A stretch of DNA of 64,000 nt from Hymenobacter cheonanensis (GTDB taxonomy: Bacteria; Bacteroidota; Bacteroidia; Cytophagales; Hymenobacteraceae). Below, piece by piece: positions 36,639 to 45,784 of the stretch. How positions within the stretch are numbered: position 1 is the first letter of the stretch; each line of letters starts with the position of its first letter. A program made the position numbers and the translations under genes. The notes under the pieces are model-generated. The model was not told the origin of the DNA. It worked only from the letters and a program-made list of their open reading frames with translations, and ran no database searches. The stretch spans positions 682,001 through 746,000 of the forward strand of contig NZ_JAUQSW010000001.1 in assembly GCF_030581075.1 (NCBI RefSeq). The letters are read 5' to 3'.

Positions 36639-36672
36639 AAAAAGCCCCTGCCGTCTCCGCAGGGGCTTTTTG
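36639..36672 (+). terminator. Intrinsic terminator
   Basis: Stem AAAAGCCCCTGC / GCAGGGGCTTTT with loop of about seven bases and a T run. It lies about 160 bases beyond the AT-rich gene; the bases between show nothing I can name. Confidence 0.85.
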
Positions 36673-36738
36673 CATTTATCCGCTTTTTTATTACTGCGCT
36701 GGCCCGGGGACTTTTGTGTTTTCTAGCGCCTGCTGCCT

Positions 36739-37269
36739 ATGAATCTGATACATTTATGCTCTGCTCCCCACGTCACCGTTTATTTCGATTCCTGGAATAA
36801 CTGGCTCTACATTGAGTGGGAGGGCGCCCTGACGCTGACGGCCGTGCAGTACGCCTGCCTGGAAGTGGCCGAGTGCTTCGTCAAGCACGCCTACCCGCGC
36901 GTACTCAACAACGACGTCCAGATTACGAGTCTGCCCTGGGAAGTGGCCCCCTGGCTGGCCCAGCACTTCTTTCCGAACCTTAGGCTCGCTGGCATCGAGC
37001 AGCTGGCCTGGGTGCACGCCCCGCACGTGCGCGGGCTCGGCCACGCCACGCAGGTGCTCCAGCAGCTGCCCCACCTGCACGTTGGCCTCTTTGCCGACAT
37101 GGAGGAGGCCACCATCTGGCTTCAGCAAACCAACCCCGCCTACGCGGGCGGCCACACCCAGCTGCCCCGCCCCCTGGCCGAGGAAACGCTGCTGGCCCAG
37201 GCCGTGGCCCAGTTCCGGCAGGTCCTGGCAGCCATCGGGGTCAACGCCGAGGCGGCCGCCCACGCGTGA
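36739..37269 (+). CDS. Hypothetical STAS/SpoIIAA-like protein (176 aa)
   Basis: Soluble. The opening beta-strands VTVYFDSWNNWLYIEWEGALT followed by a helix (YACLEVAECFVKH) and VLNNDVQITS resemble the STAS-like proteins frequent in Hymenobacter and relatives, which lack a known role. C-terminal region is helical and Ala-rich. The gene has its own upstream terminator and is followed after 55 bases by the IS3 element. Confidence 0.7.
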   Translation: MNLIHLCSAPHVTVYFDSWNNWLYIEWEGALTLTAVQYACLEVAECFVKHAYPRVLNNDVQITSLPWEVAPWLAQHFFPNLRLAGIEQLAWVHAPHVRGLGHATQVLQQLPHLHVGLFADMEEATIWLQQTNPAYAGGHTQLPRPLAEETLLAQAVAQFRQVLAAIGVNAEAAAHA

Positions 37270-37324
37270 GAGAAGCCTGGTAGCCAAGCCGCCGTAGTTT
37301 GGCGACCCGATGAAAAGGACCCGT

Positions 37325-38513
37325 TGTACGCTTCCCCGAATCGAGCGCCAGTAGTGAGCAGAGAAAGGCGTAACTTTCACTACCTGACGACTGAGAAATG
37401 AAAAAGGGACGATTCAGCGAGGCCCAGATTGTGGCCATTCTTCAACAGCAAGCCAGCGGGCAGACGGTGGCCCAGATTGTGCGCGAGCACGGCTTGAGCG
37501 AGGCCACGTTTTATGCTTGGAAAAGCAAATACGCCGGGGCCAGCGTCGCGGAACTCACTCGGCTCAAGCACCTGGAAGAGGAGAATCGTAAGCTTAAGCA
37601 GCTGTTCGCCGACCTGAGTCTAGAGAACCAGGCCATCAAGGAGATACTGCGAAAAAAGTAAGTAGCCCTGCGGCGCGGCGCCAAGCAGCGCAGGGCTTGG
37701 TAAGTAAGGGCTGGAGCCAGCGCCGGGCGTGTGCCCTAGTGGGGCTGGCGCGTGGCAGCTATCACCCGGTAGCGCACGGGCGCCAGGACGAGCCGGTGCA
37801 GCAGGCACTGCGGGCGTTAAGTGGACGGTATCCGGGCTGGGGCTTCTGGAAGCTGCACCACCGCTTACGCAAAAACGGACTGGTAATCAACCATAAGCGC
37901 ACGTTACGCATCTATCGGGCAGTGGCACTCCATCTGCCTCGGCGCCTGAAAAAGCGCGTGCCAGCCCGCGTGAAGCAGCCCTTAGCCGTGCCCGAGGCCG
38001 TCAACAAGTGCTGGTCGCTCGACTTTACGAGCGACGTGTTGACCGATGGCCGCCGGTTCCGCACCCTCAACGTGCTCGACGATTACAATCGCGAACTACT
38101 GGGCGTGGAAATTGACTTCTCCTTGCCTGCCAGTCGTGTCGTGCAGGTGCTGACGCGCTTAGTCGAGTGCTATGGCCGCCCCGCGCAGCTGCGCACCGAC
38201 AACGGTCCTGAATTTATCAGCGCCAAATTGAGCGAGTGGTGTGAGCAGCAAGGCATTATCCTACACTGGATTCAACCCGGCAAGCCGACGCAGAATGCGT
38301 ACATCGAACGCTTCAACGGCTCGTTTCGCCGTGAACTGCTCGACGCCCACCTGTTTCGCTCGCTGGCCCATGTGCGCCAACTCGTGGAGGAGTGGCGGCA
38401 CGACTATAACACGCAACGGCCTCACCAGGCCTTGAATTTTATGACTCCTATCGAATTTAAACAAGCGGCTTAACCTCTGCCTATCACTGGCTTATCGAAC
38501 GGGGAAGCGTACA
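37325..38513 (+). mobile_element. IS3-family insertion sequence (IS407-like), about 1.19 kb
   Basis: Ends carry imperfect inverted repeats: TGTACGCTTCCCCGA at the left and TCG..CGGGGAAGCGTACA at the right, with similarity continuing for about 38 bases. Two overlapping transposase frames lie inside. I see no target-site duplication (left flank CCGT, right flank AAGC), which suggests a flank deletion or an old insertion. The element has cut a gene whose 3' part remains at 38514. Confidence 0.9.
37398..38473 (+). CDS. IS3-family transposase OrfAB, made by -1 frameshift
   Basis: OrfA (37398-37661, 87 aa) has the helix-turn-helix and leucine-zipper type EEENRKLKQLFADLSLENQ. At its end lies the slippery heptamer A AAA AAG (37652-37658). 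The -1 frame is open from there into OrfB (DDE domain, ATG-like start also at 37697), whose catalytic residues are in WSLDFTSD, LRTDNGPEF and YIERFNGSF. Six bases after the slip site, GCCCTGCG pairs with CGCAGGGC across 16 bases and could stimulate slipping. The fusion product is the active transposase. Both frames look intact, so the element may still be active. Confidence 0.9.
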
Positions 38514-38801
38514 AAGCTAACTGGCTTTTACCACGACTTAGGTTTATCTCCCGAACTCGTAGACGAGTATGGCATCGCTATCTATATGGTGGGTTCTACC
38601 ATTGAAATAAACGCCAACATTCGCTTACTAAGTTTTAGAGAAACTCACGGGCGCACCGAGGTTCAGCTGGATGGTATTGCGTACACCTATGTGCTGGAAG
38701 TGGAACTCGCCAGCGACTTGGTTACAACTCAAGAGGCAGGTGTTGTGACCAAGCTTGACAAAGCCAATCGCCTTATCCACTATGCCTTGTATGACGCATG
38801 A
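38514..38801 (+). pseudogene. 3' part of a gene cut by the IS3 element
   Basis: The frame is open from the very edge of the IS (KLTGFYHDLGLSPELVDEYG) to a stop at 38801. The first internal ATGs are only at 38586. The protein is soluble, with EVQLDGIAYTYVLEVELA; family unknown. A short ATG-led frame (MKRTR) on the other side of the IS at 37310 is in a position to be the original start, but this is a guess. Base composition is lower in GC than core genes. Confidence 0.6.
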
Positions 38802-38889
38802 GCCAGTAAGCTCAACCGCTCATTAAGGAGATAGCTACGCTACTTCCTTTTGACAGACGGTTTTTGACCGCCAAAAAACGACATCAAAT

Positions 38890-38923
38890 AAACGGCCCGA
38901 AAACCTGCGTTTTCGGGTCGTTT
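38890..38923 (+). terminator. Intrinsic terminator-like hairpin
   Basis: AAACGGCCCGAAAAC / GTTTTCGGGTCGTTT with loop CTGC (one G-T pair). Confidence 0.75.
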
Positions 38924-39023
38924 GCACGTCTTAGAAATTCATCCCGAATACGGCCGTTTTTTGGCAGGCTAATATACTGGGGTTTTACTTGGATAAATGA
39001 CTGCAAACAGGATAGGGAAATGC

Positions 39024-39404
39024 CTATTTTTCTAATGGCTCACTAATCAGGATGTCAGTAAGATAACTCTCTAGCGGGGCTGAATCGGTAAAGGTTTGAC
39101 CAAACAGCAATTCCTGGGTTTCTGCCTGTTGCTGCAACTCGCAGAAAAAGCGGCCTTGCATGTGGTAAAGCATTACATTGCCTCCTTGCTGCTGATGCTG
39201 GGCCAGGAAAGTGCCTTCATCCCGGATAACGCATAGTTGAATTTCCGGTGGAAGGGTGCGAAAGACCTCCTCAGAAACACAAGGGTCACTGTTGGCAGCC
39301 ATGATTCGGCGTTCTTTTTGAAGGTAAAATTTCAGTAAAAAATGTCCCAAAAGCACGGGAGAACCGATGGCCGTAACCAATAATAAAATAGGAAAAGAAT
39401 GCAC
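39024..39404 (-). CDS. Hypothetical small protein with N-terminal membrane helix
   Basis: 126 residues: a hydrophobic N-terminus (FPILLLVTAIGSPVLLGHFLL) then a soluble domain with GTFLAQHQQQGGNVMLYHM and FTDSAPLESYL. Not recognised. Moderate GC, below core genes. A second Met after the helix (MAANSDPC) offers a soluble alternative start. Confidence 0.55.
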   Translation of the reverse strand: MHSFPILLLVTAIGSPVLLGHFLLKFYLQKERRIMAANSDPCVSEEVFRTLPPEIQLCVIRDEGTFLAQHQQQGGNVMLYHMQGRFFCELQQQAETQELLFGQTFTDSAPLESYLTDILISEPLEK

Positions 39405-39585
39405 GTCTGGAGTTCAAGAAATTGTATTTGAAGTCTGCATTACTCAAGTCAACTTCAGAAAGTTTCTAGGGTTCGACTGACTTCTTGAAAAGAAATAAGT
39501 TCATCGCAGCTACACAATCTAATCCTCAAATTATCAGCTGATTAACCTTCTTAAAATACTTAACTCAGAAATCTCATCCGCCGCA
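39405..39585. other. AT-rich gap without gene
   Basis: 180 bases of lower GC, no open frame or structure I would name. Confidence 0.4.
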
Positions 39586-39792
39586 TCAACGCTTGCTCTG
39601 ACTAGCCGCTTTGTGCTGCGCCTGCTTATACTCATCGATGCCAGTTTGAGTAGCCCGCAGGTCAAAGCGCACCTGCAGCTCACGCTGCCGCTGCCCTACC
39701 TCCGCTAGCTTCTGCGCCAGCGCCAGATTGGCAGCGAGCACCCGGGTGAGCACGGTGTAAGCTTTCTCACCATCGGTCGAGGCCGCGGCCAC
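39586..39792 (-). pseudogene. C-terminal fragment of a helical Gln-rich protein
   Basis: 68 codons reading EKAYTVLTRVLAANLALAQK and ending KQAQHKAASQSKR, preceded in frame (no start codon) by FADGGRTPASSGATLRV. Family members that I recall from related genomes begin with a signal peptide or long spacer, absent here, so the N-terminus is probably lost. The frame upstream remains open into unrelated sequence. Confidence 0.45.
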
Positions 39793-40110
39793 CCGCAGCG
39801 TGGCGCCGGAGCTAGCCGGCGTGCGGCCGCCATCGGCGAAGCCGTGCCGGCACCATCCCCCCAGCCACTGCGCCCCGGCTTTTCCGAAGGTATTTACTAT
39901 TTTAGGAGGGTATTTAACGCCACACGAAACATCACACAGACTCAGGGCACCCGCAGGCTTTGCAACCTGAGCACTCTATTTGTGCGGCTGGAGGACAGCC
40001 CCACGGACCAAACCCAGCCGCATGGCCACGTCGCCTGCCAAGCTGCTGTAACCTTTGCATTTCAGGCACCGAAAAAACTGTCACTTCTTCACCTACACCT
40101 GTTTAACTCC

Positions 40111-40365
40111 ATGAAAACGCTTCGTTCTGTTGCCAGTTTCTGCGCCCTAGCCGCTTCGCTGCCCCTAGCCCAGGCCCAAGCGCCCGCAATGCCCCACAAC
40201 AGCCCCGCCCTCGCCAAGCCCACCAAAACGGCCGACCAGCGGGCCGCTACCTACCAAGGGCCCAAAGTACTTAAAGATACCAAAGCGCTAGGCCGCAAAA
40301 TGGTGCAGAAGAGCAAGCCAGCCGATATGATGATGCGGGCTGCACCGATGCCGATTAAGCGCTAA
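40111..40365 (+). CDS. Small secreted protein (84 aa)
   Basis: From ATG 40111: signal peptide MKTLRSVASFCALAASLPLAQA, then a basic, Lys-rich mature peptide (VLKDTKALGRKMVQKSKP) with a Met-rich end. The longer frame to 39844 is not supported. An AACCTTTGC motif, close to the -7 consensus, is about 60 bases upstream. Ends in a bidirectional terminator. Confidence 0.65.
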   Translation: MKTLRSVASFCALAASLPLAQAQAPAMPHNSPALAKPTKTADQRAATYQGPKVLKDTKALGRKMVQKSKPADMMMRAAPMPIKR

Positions 40366-40371
40366 AGCGCA

Positions 40372-40419
40372 GGAATCAAAAAAGGCAGGCTCCATCCGGA
40401 GCCTGCCTTTTTTGATTCC
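40372..40419. terminator. Bidirectional intrinsic terminator
   Basis: GGAATCAAAAAAGGCAGGCTCC pairs perfectly with its complement around loop ATCC, between the convergent small secreted gene and the OmpA gene. Confidence 0.95.
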
Positions 40420-40457
40420 TGACTACCAGCCGGGCTAGTAATCTCGCTCAGCGTGCG

Positions 40458-42101
40458 CTACTTGCGAGCGGGCGCCTTTTTTGCCGGGGCCTTGCGGCTG
40501 GAGCGGGCGCCGGTGCCGGTGGTCTTTTTGCCGGGCAGCTTCTGGCCCGTAGCACGCAGTTCCTTGATGCTCGGGGCGGGGCCGTACTTGGCTTCGGCGG
40601 CGTTGGTTTCGCCCGTCAGGTAGGGGTCGAAGTCCACGCGCCGGTTCAGGGCCTGGCCGGCGGCCGTCTTGTTGTCGGCAATGGGCTTGGTTTCGCCGTA
40701 GCCGCGGCTCTCGATGCGCTCGGCCGGCACACCGTGGTCGACCATGTACTTGCGGGCCGAGGCGGCGCGCTCGTAGCTCAGGCGCAGGTTGTAGTCGTCG
40801 TCGCCCTTGCTGTCGGTGTGGCCGGCAATGCTGAGCGAGTAGTCCGGGTAGTCGTTCATAATCTGCACCATCTGCTCGAGGCGCGGATACGAGCTGGCTT
40901 TGAGCGTGGCCTTGTTGAAGTCGAAGTTGATGTACTTGGTGGCCTCGTTGAGGATTTTCTTCTTCTCGGCCGGAATCTCGGGGCAGCCTTTGTTGCTGGC
41001 CGGGCCGGCGCGGTCGGGGCAGCGGTCCTGGTAGTCGGGCACGCCGTCGCCGTCGCGGTCGAGCGGGCAGCCGTTGGCGTCCACTTTCACGCCGCTGGGC
41101 GTGTTGGGGCACTTGTCGAGGTAGTCGGGCACGCCGTCGCCGTCGGCATCAAGCGGGCAGCCCGAGGCATCGACGCGCACGCCGGCCGGGGTGTTGGGGC
41201 ACTTGTCGTCGGCATCGGCCACGCCATCACCGTCGGCGTCGGGGCAGCCTTGCAGCGCGGCCAGGCCTTTCACGTCGGGGCACTTATCCTGGTAGTCGGG
41301 CACGCCATCGCCGTCGGTGTCAAGCGGGCAGCCATTCATGTCAACCTTCACGCCAGCCGGCGTGTCGGGGCACTTATCCTTGCGGTCGGGCACGCCGTCG
41401 CCGTCGGTGTCCTTGGCTTTGCCGAAGGCTACCGTGAGCCCAGCGCCGTACACCAAGAAGCGGTCGTAGTATTTGCCGCTGCTCGAGTTGTCGATGTCGA
41501 TGCCGTCGCCGGTGAAGGCGTAGTGCTGGCTAGCCGTAATATCCAGCGCTACGGCCGGGGCTAGGCGAAAGCGCAGGCCAGCCTGGCCAAACACCTCGGG
41601 CCGACGCACCTGGTTGAAGAAACGGCCGGGCGTAGCCGTCAGGTTCGGGTTGAAGGTGAGATAGTTGCCGGTGCTGTTAGCCACAAAAAAGCCGCCACCG
41701 CCCATCAGGTAAGGCTGAATGAAAGCATCTTCCTTGATGAACTTGCCATTGTTGAACTTCAGCTTCAAGCCGAGGTCAAACATGGCAATTTTGGCGTTGA
41801 ACTCGTTGCGCGGGGCTGCGTCGGCCGTGAAGCGGTATTTCTGGTAGTTGCCCAGCAGGCTGATGTCAAACGTGGGCGACAGGTAGCGGGTGATGTGAGC
41901 GCCGACCCCTACTTGCAAGGGAAAGTGCATCACGCCAAAATCGCCGCCCAGGTTGCCCTGGTATTGCAGGTAGCTGACATTGGCCCCGATGGCCGTTTTG
42001 CGGTCGGGCGTTTGGGCCTGCGCCGATGTGGCGCTCAGGCCTGCTGCTACTAGCAGCGCGCCCGGCAGCAACCTCCGAAGAGTACAAGAGATTTCGCTCA
42101 T
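40458..42101 (-). CDS. OmpA-family outer membrane protein with thrombospondin type 3 repeats
   Basis: 547 residues: signal peptide, N-terminal beta-barrel-like region (about 30-220) rich in aromatic alternations, five TSP3 Ca2+-binding units of the form DGDGVPDYxDKCP (about 235-365), then an OmpA C-terminal domain (about 385-505) with INFDFNKATL, GHTDSKGDDDYN and NRRVD, which holds the protein to peptidoglycan diaminopimelate. After the OmpA domain comes an odd Lys/Ala/Pro-rich basic tail (KAPAKKAPAR). Such proteins stabilise the envelope and can act in adhesion or motility. Monocistronic. Confidence 0.93.
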   Translation of the reverse strand: MSEISCTLRRLLPGALLVAAGLSATSAQAQTPDRKTAIGANVSYLQYQGNLGGDFGVMHFPLQVGVGAHITRYLSPTFDISLLGNYQKYRFTADAAPRNEFNAKIAMFDLGLKLKFNNGKFIKEDAFIQPYLMGGGGFFVANSTGNYLTFNPNLTATPGRFFNQVRRPEVFGQAGLRFRLAPAVALDITASQHYAFTGDGIDIDNSSSGKYYDRFLVYGAGLTVAFGKAKDTDGDGVPDRKDKCPDTPAGVKVDMNGCPLDTDGDGVPDYQDKCPDVKGLAALQGCPDADGDGVADADDKCPNTPAGVRVDASGCPLDADGDGVPDYLDKCPNTPSGVKVDANGCPLDRDGDGVPDYQDRCPDRAGPASNKGCPEIPAEKKKILNEATKYINFDFNKATLKASSYPRLEQMVQIMNDYPDYSLSIAGHTDSKGDDDYNLRLSYERAASARKYMVDHGVPAERIESRGYGETKPIADNKTAAGQALNRRVDFDPYLTGETNAAEAKYGPAPSIKELRATGQKLPGKKTTGTGARSSRKAPAKKAPARK

Positions 42102-42308
42102 ATTAAAAAGAATGGTTAAAAAGGTGGGTTGTTAGCCTCGTAGTAGCCTCCTTTACGCAGAATTATGGCTGACGGTAATAAAAAGCCTGCTATTACGCCG
42201 TAATTGCTTGCTTTTCAAGCCTAACCAACTTATTCAAAGCTATCTGGCCGGTGGCTTTCTCCCCAGAAATCGTCCTTTATATCTTGAGGAGCTATTGCGT
42301 TAAAAACT

Positions 42309-44042
42309 ATGCGCTTTGCATTGCTTATTCTTCTGCTTTTCTCTTTTAACTCGCTAGCTGGCAGGGCGCAGGCCCCGGCTTGGCAGCAGGCCGTGGCGGC
42401 GGGCGCAACTAGCGGGTCTTATTCATCGATTACAGCCTGCATTGCTGATAATCAAGGGAATGTCTACGTGGCGGGCAGCTTCGCCGGCACGGTCAGCCTG
42501 GGCGGCACCACTCTGCTTAATACCACCGCCGACGGCCTGCGCGATGTGTTTATTGCCAAATGGAGCAGCAGCGCGCAGGCTTTTGTTTGGGTGCAGCAAG
42601 CCGGCGGCACCGGCGCCGACGTAGCTACGGCCATCGCGCTGAGCGGCCCGAACGTGTACGTAGCCGGCTGGTTTACAAGCCGTAAGGCCAGCTTTGGGGC
42701 TAGCGTACTGCGCAACGCCGACAGCACCAGCCTGGCCGGCAGCCGCGACATTTTTGTAGCCAGCCTGACGGATGCGGGCGCTACCAGTACGTTTACCGGC
42801 GCCCAGCGGGCGGGCGGCCCGGCCGACGACTACGCCACGGGCCTGGCCGCGAGTGGCCCCAGCCTTTACCTGGCGGGGGGCTTTGCCGAAACGGCAAGCT
42901 TTGGCAACATTAGCCTAGCCAGCGCAGGCAGTACCGATGCCTTTGTGGCCGCGCTAGCCCCTGGCGGCGGCTCCCTGGACTTTGCCTGGGCGCAGCGCGC
43001 CGGCGGGCCCGCCGAAGACTACGCCAACGGCCTGGCTAGCAGCGGCCAGGCAGTATATGCCACAGGTAATTTTGCCAGCGCCACCGCCAGCTTTGGGCCG
43101 GCGCGCCTGGCCAACGCCAACCCCGACGGCAGCTTCGATGTGTTTGTGGCTAAGCTGGCCGCGGCAAGCGGAATTTTTGCCTGGGCGCAGCGGGCAGGCG
43201 GCGCCGGCGACGACCGGGCCAATGTGGTAGCCACCGACGGGGCTAGCGTGTACGTAGCCGGCGAGTTTCAGAGCACTACGGCCGGCTTCGGCCCGGCTAC
43301 GCTCGCCAATGCTGGCACCAGTGGCTTGTACTACGACGTGTTTGTGACCCAGCTTACTGATGCGGGCGGCGCGGGCAGCTTTAGCTGGGCGCGGCGGGCG
43401 GGCGGCCCGGGCGACGACTACGGCACGGCCCTGGCCGTGAGCAGTGCGGGCGTGTACGTGGCGGGGGCGTTTGGCGGCAACGTGCCCGGCACCACCACGG
43501 CCAGCTTTGGCAATACCCAGCTCACCAGCGCCAATAGCCTCGATATATACGTGGCCAAGCTTACCAGTGCGGGCGGCTTTGCCTGGGCCCAGCGGGCGGG
43601 CGGCCTCAGCCTCGACCGTGCCGGGGCCCTGGCCGTGGGCGGCGCCAGCGTATATGTAGGCGGTGATTTTCTGAGCACCGTGGCCGCTTTCAGCAGCCAG
43701 ACGATTCGTACCCCCGGCGGCAGCATTACGGCCTTTCTGGCGGTGCTGCCCGATGCCAGCGCGCTGGCTAGCCCGGCGGCCAGCCCCTTGGCTAGCCTAC
43801 TTGTAGCGCCTAACCCGGCCCACGCCAGCACGCGCGTGCTGTGGGCCAGCGCCCCCGGCGCCGCGCAAGCCAGCCTCACCCTCACCGATGCCCTGGGCCG
43901 GGTAGTGCGCACGCACACCGTGGCGCTTTCGCCGGCGGGGCTGGCCTGCGAGCTACCGCTAGGCGGTATAGCGCCGGGGCTTTATCTGCTGCGGGTGCAG
44001 GTTGGGGCGGCCACGGCGGTGCGGCGCCTGGCTATTAATTAA
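42309..44042 (+). CDS. T9SS-exported protein with seven SBBP-like repeats
   Basis: 577 residues. Signal peptide (LLILLLFSFNSLAGRAQA), then seven units of about 65 residues (residues about 30-480), each with VYVAGxF...ASFG...DVFVAKL...FAWAQRAGG..DD. The N-terminal PAWQQAVAAGATSG equals the unit's last strand, and unit seven ends without it, which predicts a closed seven-bladed propeller. A Por-type C-terminal tail (LLVAPNPAHAST ... GLYLLRVQVG) follows. No catalytic motif. SBBP-type repeats are of unknown function and often extracellular. Confidence 0.85.
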   Translation: MRFALLILLLFSFNSLAGRAQAPAWQQAVAAGATSGSYSSITACIADNQGNVYVAGSFAGTVSLGGTTLLNTTADGLRDVFIAKWSSSAQAFVWVQQAGGTGADVATAIALSGPNVYVAGWFTSRKASFGASVLRNADSTSLAGSRDIFVASLTDAGATSTFTGAQRAGGPADDYATGLAASGPSLYLAGGFAETASFGNISLASAGSTDAFVAALAPGGGSLDFAWAQRAGGPAEDYANGLASSGQAVYATGNFASATASFGPARLANANPDGSFDVFVAKLAAASGIFAWAQRAGGAGDDRANVVATDGASVYVAGEFQSTTAGFGPATLANAGTSGLYYDVFVTQLTDAGGAGSFSWARRAGGPGDDYGTALAVSSAGVYVAGAFGGNVPGTTTASFGNTQLTSANSLDIYVAKLTSAGGFAWAQRAGGLSLDRAGALAVGGASVYVGGDFLSTVAAFSSQTIRTPGGSITAFLAVLPDASALASPAASPLASLLVAPNPAHASTRVLWASAPGAAQASLTLTDALGRVVRTHTVALSPAGLACELPLGGIAPGLYLLRVQVGAATAVRRLAIN

Positions 44043-44064
44043 GCTCGCCGCTCAATGCAAATAC

Positions 44065-45723
44065 TCAGCGCAAGGTGACTGCCAGCGTGATGGGCGCCAG
44101 CCCCGCGGGGCCGGTCAGGCGCACAGTGTAGTCGCCGGTTGGGGTGGTGGCGCCCAGGCTCACGGTAGTTACTCCTGCCGCCTGCGCCTGGTTGTTCCAG
44201 GGAGTGTCTACGACGGTGCCCGTGGTGGTTTCCAGCGTCAGGGTATAGCTGCCGGCCGTGGCCAGCGCTACGTCGAGCTGGTAGCTGTTGCGGTCGGGGT
44301 GTTTCAGCATGTCATAGCGATTGGTTTTGGCCTCGGGCACGGCTAGGGCAAAGCCGGTGGCATAGGTCGGGGCGCTAATGCCTGCCTGGCGCAGGCCTGC
44401 CTGTAGCTCGGGCACCTTGGCCCCTAGCTGCCACAGCAGGCCGCTGCGGTAGTTCTCAATCATGTCGATAATCGGCCCCTGGTCGATGGCCAGAAAATCC
44501 TGCCCCACCCAGTTGCGCGAGGGGTTGTAGGCATCGCGCGGGCCGTAGTCACCAATCAGCTGCGCGCCCAGCGCCCCGTAATAATTACGCAGGGCCTGCA
44601 TGGAATAGAACGGCGCATAGGGAAACGACGACAGCGCCGCCGTGGGCGACACCGTGCCATTGTCGGCCGTGGGCTGGTGGGCCTTGTAGCCGTCGGGGTC
44701 GTCGGAGGCAGTGAGGCCCCACAAGCTGGTGTAGTAGCCGTAGGCCTTGGGGGCGGTGTAGAGGCAGTAGCTGCGGTTGATGAGCGTGTGGTCTACGTTC
44801 TGCTGCCAGTAGTTGGCGTACTGGTCCTGCATCCGGCGCGGGTCGAGGCTGAGAAACGAGTAGTGCGCAAAAAACAGCGGTCCGCCGTAGGCGGGGCCCA
44901 GCGGCAGCAGGTAGCCTTCATAAGCGAGCGGTGTGCCGAAGCCATTGCCCACCCAGGTGCTCTTATACACGGCCGGCGCAATGGGGTGGGTGGGCGAGCC
45001 CAGCGCCAGCACGTAGGTAACCAGGGCCTCGTTCCAGCCCCGGATGGGCATATTCATGGCCCATTGGTACTGCGGGCTCCAGTGCCAGTACAGCAGGCCA
45101 TCGCCGCGGCTGGCGTACCAGTCCCACTCCACCCCCTCCCAAAGCTGAGTAATGGACTGCCGCAGGGTCGTTTCGGCCGCGCTGCTGCCGTCGTAGTAGG
45201 CGCGCGCCACCAGCAGGCCATTCACGAGGTAGGAGGTTTCGACCAGGTCGCCACCGTTATCCTGCGCGCTGAAGGGGATTACCGCGCCGCTGCTGCCGTT
45301 CAACCAATGGGGCCAGGCGCCGTGGAAACGGTTGGCTTGCTTGAGGAAATCGCAGATTTTCTGGGTGCGGGCCACCGCCTGGTCGCGCGTGAGCCAGCCC
45401 CGGCTGGCGCCCACTACCAGGGCCTGCACCCCAAAGCCCGTGCCGCCGGTCGTCACCACATCGCCCGAGGTGCTGCGCTCGCGGGCCATGCCGCTGGCTG
45501 GGTGCCCAAAATCATAGAAGTAGCGCAGCGTAGCCTGCTGCACTTTGTCGAGCAAGGCCCGGTCGGCGGTGGGGTCGGCCACGGTCGGGGCAGCGGGGGT
45601 TGGGGTGGTCGGAGTGGTAGTAGCCGCAGGGGGCTCCACCGACTTTTGGCAGGCCGTGGTGGCTAGCAGCAGGCTAGCCCCGAGCCAGGCCAGGCGCAGA
45701 AAACGGAAATTGGGCATCAGCAT
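44065..45723 (-). CDS. Glycoamylase-domain (GH144-like) lipoprotein, candidate endo-beta-1,2-glucanase
   Basis: 552 residues. Lipoprotein signal with lipobox LLATTAC. The main domain (about 55-460) has FGHPASGMARERS, TTGGTGFG, WPHWLNG, WEGVEWDW, YWHWSPQYQW, RGWNEA, HYSFLSLDPR and IENYRSGLLW. These match the Pfam glycoamylase family, which contains the GH144 endo-beta-1,2-glucanases of Chitinophaga. A beta-sandwich of about 75 residues is added at the C-terminus. The lipid anchor suggests a surface or outer-membrane location, suited to first cutting of polymer. It lies downstream of susD, separated by a terminator-like hairpin. Substrate is inferred, not shown. Confidence 0.85.
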   Translation of the reverse strand: MLMPNFRFLRLAWLGASLLLATTACQKSVEPPAATTTPTTPTPAAPTVADPTADRALLDKVQQATLRYFYDFGHPASGMARERSTSGDVVTTGGTGFGVQALVVGASRGWLTRDQAVARTQKICDFLKQANRFHGAWPHWLNGSSGAVIPFSAQDNGGDLVETSYLVNGLLVARAYYDGSSAAETTLRQSITQLWEGVEWDWYASRGDGLLYWHWSPQYQWAMNMPIRGWNEALVTYVLALGSPTHPIAPAVYKSTWVGNGFGTPLAYEGYLLPLGPAYGGPLFFAHYSFLSLDPRRMQDQYANYWQQNVDHTLINRSYCLYTAPKAYGYYTSLWGLTASDDPDGYKAHQPTADNGTVSPTAALSSFPYAPFYSMQALRNYYGALGAQLIGDYGPRDAYNPSRNWVGQDFLAIDQGPIIDMIENYRSGLLWQLGAKVPELQAGLRQAGISAPTYATGFALAVPEAKTNRYDMLKHPDRNSYQLDVALATAGSYTLTLETTTGTVVDTPWNNQAQAAGVTTVSLGATTPTGDYTVRLTGPAGLAPITLAVTLR

Positions 45724-45735
45724 GGGTGGGAATAG

Positions 45736-45770
45736 AAAAGCCTGGGACTCGGGCCGAGTCCCAGGCTTTT
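45736..45770 (-). terminator. Terminator or attenuator between susD and the glucanase gene
   Basis: AAAAGCCTGGGACTCGG / CCGAGTCCCAGGCTTTT, a perfect 17-bp stem with a one- to two-base loop. It lies inside the susC-susD-glucanase series on the minus strand. Confidence 0.85.
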
Positions 45771-45784
45771 ACGTGGCTAGCAGG

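Noticed and set aside
38864..39046. 60-codon plus-strand frame
   Set aside because: It passes through the terminator hairpin at 38890 and has no protein-like features.
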